Shown here piece by piece: positions 60,715 to 64,000 of a DNA stretch of 64,000 nt; positions within the stretch are counted from its first letter, which is position 1, and every line of letters begins with the position of its first letter. The translations under genes and the position numbers were made by a program. The stretch spans positions 2,666,001 through 2,730,000 of the forward strand of contig CP129487.1 of assembly GCA_030584025.1 (NCBI GenBank). Direction: 5' to 3'. The notes beneath the pieces are model-generated. The model was not told where the DNA came from. It worked only from the letters and a program-made list of their open reading frames with translations, and made no database searches. The DNA is from Cyclobacteriaceae bacterium (GTDB lineage Bacteria > Bacteroidota > Bacteroidia > Cytophagales > Cyclobacteriaceae).

Positions 60715-63060
60715 ATGAAAATTCTAAAAAAGAGCTTTGTCCTTGTTTTCATTTTCACAGCCCACTGGCTGCATGCCCAATCATTAACCCAAACCCTTCG
60801 GGGAAAGATTGTCGATCAGGTAACCCAAATGCCTTTGCCCGGTGCAACGGTTATGGTGTTGAATACTGATCCGTTAGTTGGCGCAACCACAGATGTGGAT
60901 GGCGAATTTAAAATCCAGAAACTGCCAGTTGGTACATACACTGTGCGGGTTAGTTTTATCGGCTATAAAGATTTCATTCTGCCTAACGTAATTGTCAACT
61001 CCGGAAAGGAAGTGGTCTTGAACATTCCCATCGAAGAAGATATTGTGCAAATGGATGAGATTGTGGTGACGGCTACTGAAAAAGACCGCACCATCAACGA
61101 CATGGTATTGATCAGCGGCCGTACCTTTTCTGTTGAAGAAACCCGGAAGTTTGCTGCTGCCGTGAATGATCCCGCCCGTATGGCCGCATCGTTCTCGGGG
61201 GTGGTGAGTACCGATGATGGGAATAATAATATTTCCATTCGCGGTAACAGTCCGAACGGATTGCTGTGGCGCATGGAAGGCATAGACATTCCAAACCCCA
61301 ATCACTTTGTAAATCCGGGCACTTCCGGAGGCGGCATTTCCATTCTCAGTTCACAACTGCTCACCAACTCCGACTTTCTAACGGGTGCCTTTACCGCGGA
61401 ATACGGCAACGCGCTATCCGGTGTGTTTGATTTAAGTCTGAGAAAGGGTAACAACGAAAAAAGAGAATTTACGCTACAAGCTGGCTTTTTGGGTACTGAC
61501 TTTGCGGCCGAAGGACCCATTGCCAAAAACTATAAGGGTTCTTACCTGATCAATTACCGGTACTCAACCCTCTCGCTATTGGCACAACTGGGTGTTCCAC
61601 TTGGCGACTTTGCGACCAACTTTCAAGATTTATCAGTGAACATTCATCTACCCATCAACAGCAAGAACAGTATTTCTGTTTTTGGATTTGGTGGCTTGAG
61701 CGATCAGCACAAAGATGCTGTACAGGATTCACTGAAATGGGAAAGTGAATACGATCGCTATAGTGACAGATATTTTTCCAATACCGGAGCAATAGGCATC
61801 AAACATGCCTACATGATCAACACGAATAACTTTTTACAAACCACGGTGCTGGCATCAGGCAACGCCATGGGCGATAAAATGTACAAACTGGACGATGAAT
61901 ACCAAGATCGGTTTTGGTATTATGAAAAGTTCAGTAACACAAAAATCACTGTTAGCTCGGTTTTAAACACCAAGTTATCGGCACGGTATAGTGTGCGAAG
62001 CGGAGTTTACCTGAATCAATTGTACTACAATCTTGAGCAAAGCGAATTTAATGAAGACGCGGAGCAACTTGATACGTTTATCAACACCAAAGGAAATACA
62101 CAAAGCATTCAGTTGTTTTCGCAGCTTAACATAAAGGCAAGTGAACGCTTTACCATAAATGCCGGACTTCATTATCTTCAACTGTTGTTGAATAATTCCA
62201 AGTCATTGGAGCCACGGGTCAGTGCATCGTATGCGCTCAACGAAAGAAACAGCATCAGTTTTGGATATGGATTACACAGTCAGGTTCAACCGCTCGGATC
62301 TTATTTTGCTGAATACGTAGATGACGGTCAGATTATATTGCCTAACAAAAATCTAGGCTTAAGTAAGGCACATCATGTTGTAGTTGGTTATGACCGGTCA
62401 TTAAATCCATACCTGCGTATGAAAGTGGAGACCTACTATCAACACTTGTTTAATATACCGGTTAAGCCCGGGGAGAACGAATCTTACTCGATTATTAATC
62501 AACAGTGGTCATTTCAAACTGATCCATTAATAAATGAAGGCCTCGGTAAAAATTATGGTGCAGAATTTACACTGGAGCAATTCACTCACAACAACCTGTA
62601 CTTTCTGCTGACTGCTTCCATATACAATTCATTATACAAAACACAGGAGAACGCGTGGCGCAACACACGCTACAACGGTAACGCCAACATGACCTTTACT
62701 GCTGGTAAAGAATTCACCCTAAAAAAAGATCGCGTACTCGGATTGAATGTTCGAAGCCTGTACAGCGGTGGCTTGCGTACCACTCCGGTAGACCTGGAGG
62801 AATCACTTTTAAAAGGGGAAACCGTTTATCAGGAAGATAAAGCATTTGAAGAACAGAATCCTGCTTACTTCAGAACGGACATCCGCATCAGTTTAAAGCG
62901 CAACAAACCCAAGTCAACCCATACACTTGCATTGGATATTCAAAATGTAACTAACCGAAAAAATATTTACGGAAGTTATTTCGAACCGCTTACCGGAAAA
63001 ATCACGACTGCATACCAAACGCCTTTGATACCGGTATTGAGTTATAAGATTGAGTTTTGA
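60715..63060 (+). CDS. TonB-dependent receptor regulated with the FecI/FecR system (no STN domain)
   Basis: 781 residues. Signal peptide (about 1-21), carboxypeptidase-like regulatory domain (about 28-115; GKIVDQVTQMPLPGATVMVL), TonB-box region QMDEIVVTATEKD, plug (about 125-230; GVVSTDDGNNNISIRGNSPN), then a barrel ending LIPVLSYKIEF with a terminal Phe. An STN signalling domain, which FecI/FecR-linked receptors normally carry, is missing; it is found instead on the preceding gene's product. No SusD-like partner follows. The substrate is unknown. Confidence 0.9.
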   Translation: MKILKKSFVLVFIFTAHWLHAQSLTQTLRGKIVDQVTQMPLPGATVMVLNTDPLVGATTDVDGEFKIQKLPVGTYTVRVSFIGYKDFILPNVIVNSGKEVVLNIPIEEDIVQMDEIVVTATEKDRTINDMVLISGRTFSVEETRKFAAAVNDPARMAASFSGVVSTDDGNNNISIRGNSPNGLLWRMEGIDIPNPNHFVNPGTSGGGISILSSQLLTNSDFLTGAFTAEYGNALSGVFDLSLRKGNNEKREFTLQAGFLGTDFAAEGPIAKNYKGSYLINYRYSTLSLLAQLGVPLGDFATNFQDLSVNIHLPINSKNSISVFGFGGLSDQHKDAVQDSLKWESEYDRYSDRYFSNTGAIGIKHAYMINTNNFLQTTVLASGNAMGDKMYKLDDEYQDRFWYYEKFSNTKITVSSVLNTKLSARYSVRSGVYLNQLYYNLEQSEFNEDAEQLDTFINTKGNTQSIQLFSQLNIKASERFTINAGLHYLQLLLNNSKSLEPRVSASYALNERNSISFGYGLHSQVQPLGSYFAEYVDDGQIILPNKNLGLSKAHHVVVGYDRSLNPYLRMKVETYYQHLFNIPVKPGENESYSIINQQWSFQTDPLINEGLGKNYGAEFTLEQFTHNNLYFLLTASIYNSLYKTQENAWRNTRYNGNANMTFTAGKEFTLKKDRVLGLNVRSLYSGGLRTTPVDLEESLLKGETVYQEDKAFEEQNPAYFRTDIRISLKRNKPKSTHTLALDIQNVTNRKNIYGSYFEPLTGKITTAYQTPLIPVLSYKIEF

Positions 63061-63074
63061 TTTCAAAAACCTTT

Positions 63075-63156
63075 AACCACAGAGGGCGCAAAGGTCACGC
63101 AAAGGCACGGAGATTCGTTTTGTGTTCTCTGTGCCTCCTTTGAGCGCTCTGTGGTT
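63075..63156. repeat. AACCACAGAG palindromic repeat, copy D
   Basis: AACCACAGAGGGCGCAAAGG... pairs with ...CCTTTGAGCGCTCTGTGGTT. It lies 15 bases beyond the receptor stop and six bases before the convergent metalloprotease stop, a position consistent with a bidirectional terminator. Confidence 0.75.
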
Positions 63157-63162
63157 TGCATA

Positions 63163-64000
63163 TTACTTGCAGCTTTCCTTATAACCACTTAACTCATAAA
63201 TTTTCTTGTACTTACTTCTATCCAGCAACCACTCCAATGCTTTTTGCTTGTCGGACTGTTTGTTATAGTACAATTCAGCAATGGCGTACCCAACATAATA
63301 ACCGAGATCAGCCACTCTCCCTCCCGAGTTATTTCCATTGTACAACCAGGGCTTTAAATCCGCGCTTTTATTTTGGATTGCCTCATTGAACTCATCTCGT
63401 ATGACACAAGCATTTTCCTTTCCATAAGTATGAATAAGCGTATTGATGTTCATTCCCGAAATTTTTTCTGTTACAAAGTCTGCTATTCCTTCATTTAAAA
63501 CAGGTACCAGTAAGCCCGCATTTCTGAGATTACCACGCTGCCGTGTATGCACCGCTTCATGTGCCACCATCGATACGATATCGCCTGTATTGCCGATTAT
63601 GCTTTTCAACCAGGGAGACAATTCATCTTTTACAACTTCCTTATTTGCAGCAGCAATTTCCGATCCTATCAAGATTAATTGATCACCTATGGTACCACCC
63701 GTACGCAAACATCCAATCGCGAAACAAACATCCGGAATCTCAAATCCCGGCAATTCATTTTTAAACTTTTGTAAAACTGTTTCAATCTCCGCTTTTCGAT
63801 AGGCGATATTTTCTGTCAGTGGTCTGACTGATTTCCAGAACTTCGGATATTTACTAAGCAACGTTACATACTCCTCAGCGGTAAATTTGCGGATGCGGAT
63901 AAACGTTTTGAAATGCTCGGTTGCACGGTCAATGTAGCGCTGTTGAATAATGGAAATACTGTCTTCTTTTGATTTGGCGGAAGTCAACGCGTCATAGGCT
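63163..64000 (-). CDS. Putative HExxH metalloprotease, GldB/DUF2268-like (partial, N-terminus off window)
   Basis: The frame is open to the right edge (upstream residues read AYDALTSAKS), so the true start is outside the window; 279 C-terminal residues are seen. The zinc motif HEAVH (in SMVAHEAVHTRQRG) is followed 20-odd residues later by NEGIADFV, supplying the third-ligand Glu, a gluzincin arrangement. Similar proteins in Bacteroidota are annotated DUF2268 or GldB-like, but this call is from pattern only. The 3' end meets repeat copy D. Confidence 0.72.
   Translation of the reverse strand, partial: AYDALTSAKSKEDSISIIQQRYIDRATEHFKTFIRIRKFTAEEYVTLLSKYPKFWKSVRPLTENIAYRKAEIETVLQKFKNELPGFEIPDVCFAIGCLRTGGTIGDQLILIGSEIAAANKEVVKDELSPWLKSIIGNTGDIVSMVAHEAVHTRQRGNLRNAGLLVPVLNEGIADFVTEKISGMNINTLIHTYGKENACVIRDEFNEAIQNKSADLKPWLYNGNNSGGRVADLGYYVGYAIAELYYNKQSDKQKALEWLLDRSKYKKIYELSGYKESCK

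Noticed and set aside
47047..63156. Recurrent palindromes considered as a CRISPR array or attachment sites.
   Set aside because: They are single, widely separated elements with no regular spacers, no cas genes and no integrase nearby.

Overview
The window looks like a chromosomal segment of a Bacteroidota bacterium, most likely a Cytophagales-type organism. The support is the GldA/GldF/GldG transporter, TonB-dependent receptors with carboxypeptidase-like N-terminal domains, a FecI/FecR-type sigma/anti-sigma pair with a DUF4974-like tail, several promoters of the TTTG-N19/20-TAnnTTTG type, and general lack of Shine-Dalgarno sequences (one clear exception at 39221-39228). I see no integrase, transposase, phage gene, CRISPR array, tRNA or rRNA. 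The only broken gene is a one-base frameshift in a small VOC/glyoxalase-like gene (50732-51099).

Layout. 1-2389 (minus): gldA-gldF-gldG as one overlapping operon, with gldG running off the left edge. 2532-13177: mostly single genes (TlpA-like thioredoxin protein, polyprenyl diphosphate synthase, CorA, two tandem Na+/Ca2+ exchangers, a coiled-coil lipoprotein, type II NADH dehydrogenase, KUP potassium transporter). 13309-23009: four tandem paralogous 790-816-residue FtsX/MacB-type permeases with no ATPase beside them. 23158-27639: CBS protein, small membrane protein, MASE1 histidine kinase, DUF4468-like protein, and a three-gene operon ending in ArfB. 27740-30318 (minus): rplM-rpsI-rpsB-tsf with a strong Bacteroidota-type promoter and hairpin terminators. 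30430-34148 (minus): RluA-type pseudouridine synthase, a PhoR/PhoB-like pair and a putative aminopeptidase. 34332-41603: recA, a MacB-type permease, queA, ispD, a DUF2795 protein, ettA and a DUF486 protein. 41682-44511: a CocE/NonD hydrolase and a second copy of the coiled-coil lipoprotein.

44591-53584 is the nutrient/metal region. A cobalamin riboswitch precedes a BtuB-like receptor and a 57-residue DUF5522 gene. A second TonB receptor has a DtxR-like palindrome at its start codon. A DUF3299-like protein lies near a LolD/MacB-type ATPase-permease pair whose permease carries a histidine-rich periplasmic stretch, suggesting zinc handling. 53787-57023 encodes a large BNR/VPS10-type propeller protein.

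57167-63060 is the most unusual locus. An ECF sigma factor and FecR are followed by an outer-membrane-like protein carrying the STN signalling domain, and then by a TonB receptor without STN. The sigma gene and the receptor gene share the same two-block promoter (CATAGGGGTAA-N11-GTTGTCRTA), so I infer an autoregulated cell-surface signalling circuit in which the STN domain sits on a separate protein. Four AACCACA-type palindromes and several other inverted repeats sit in gaps between genes across the right half. The window ends in a partial HExxH metalloprotease-like gene.
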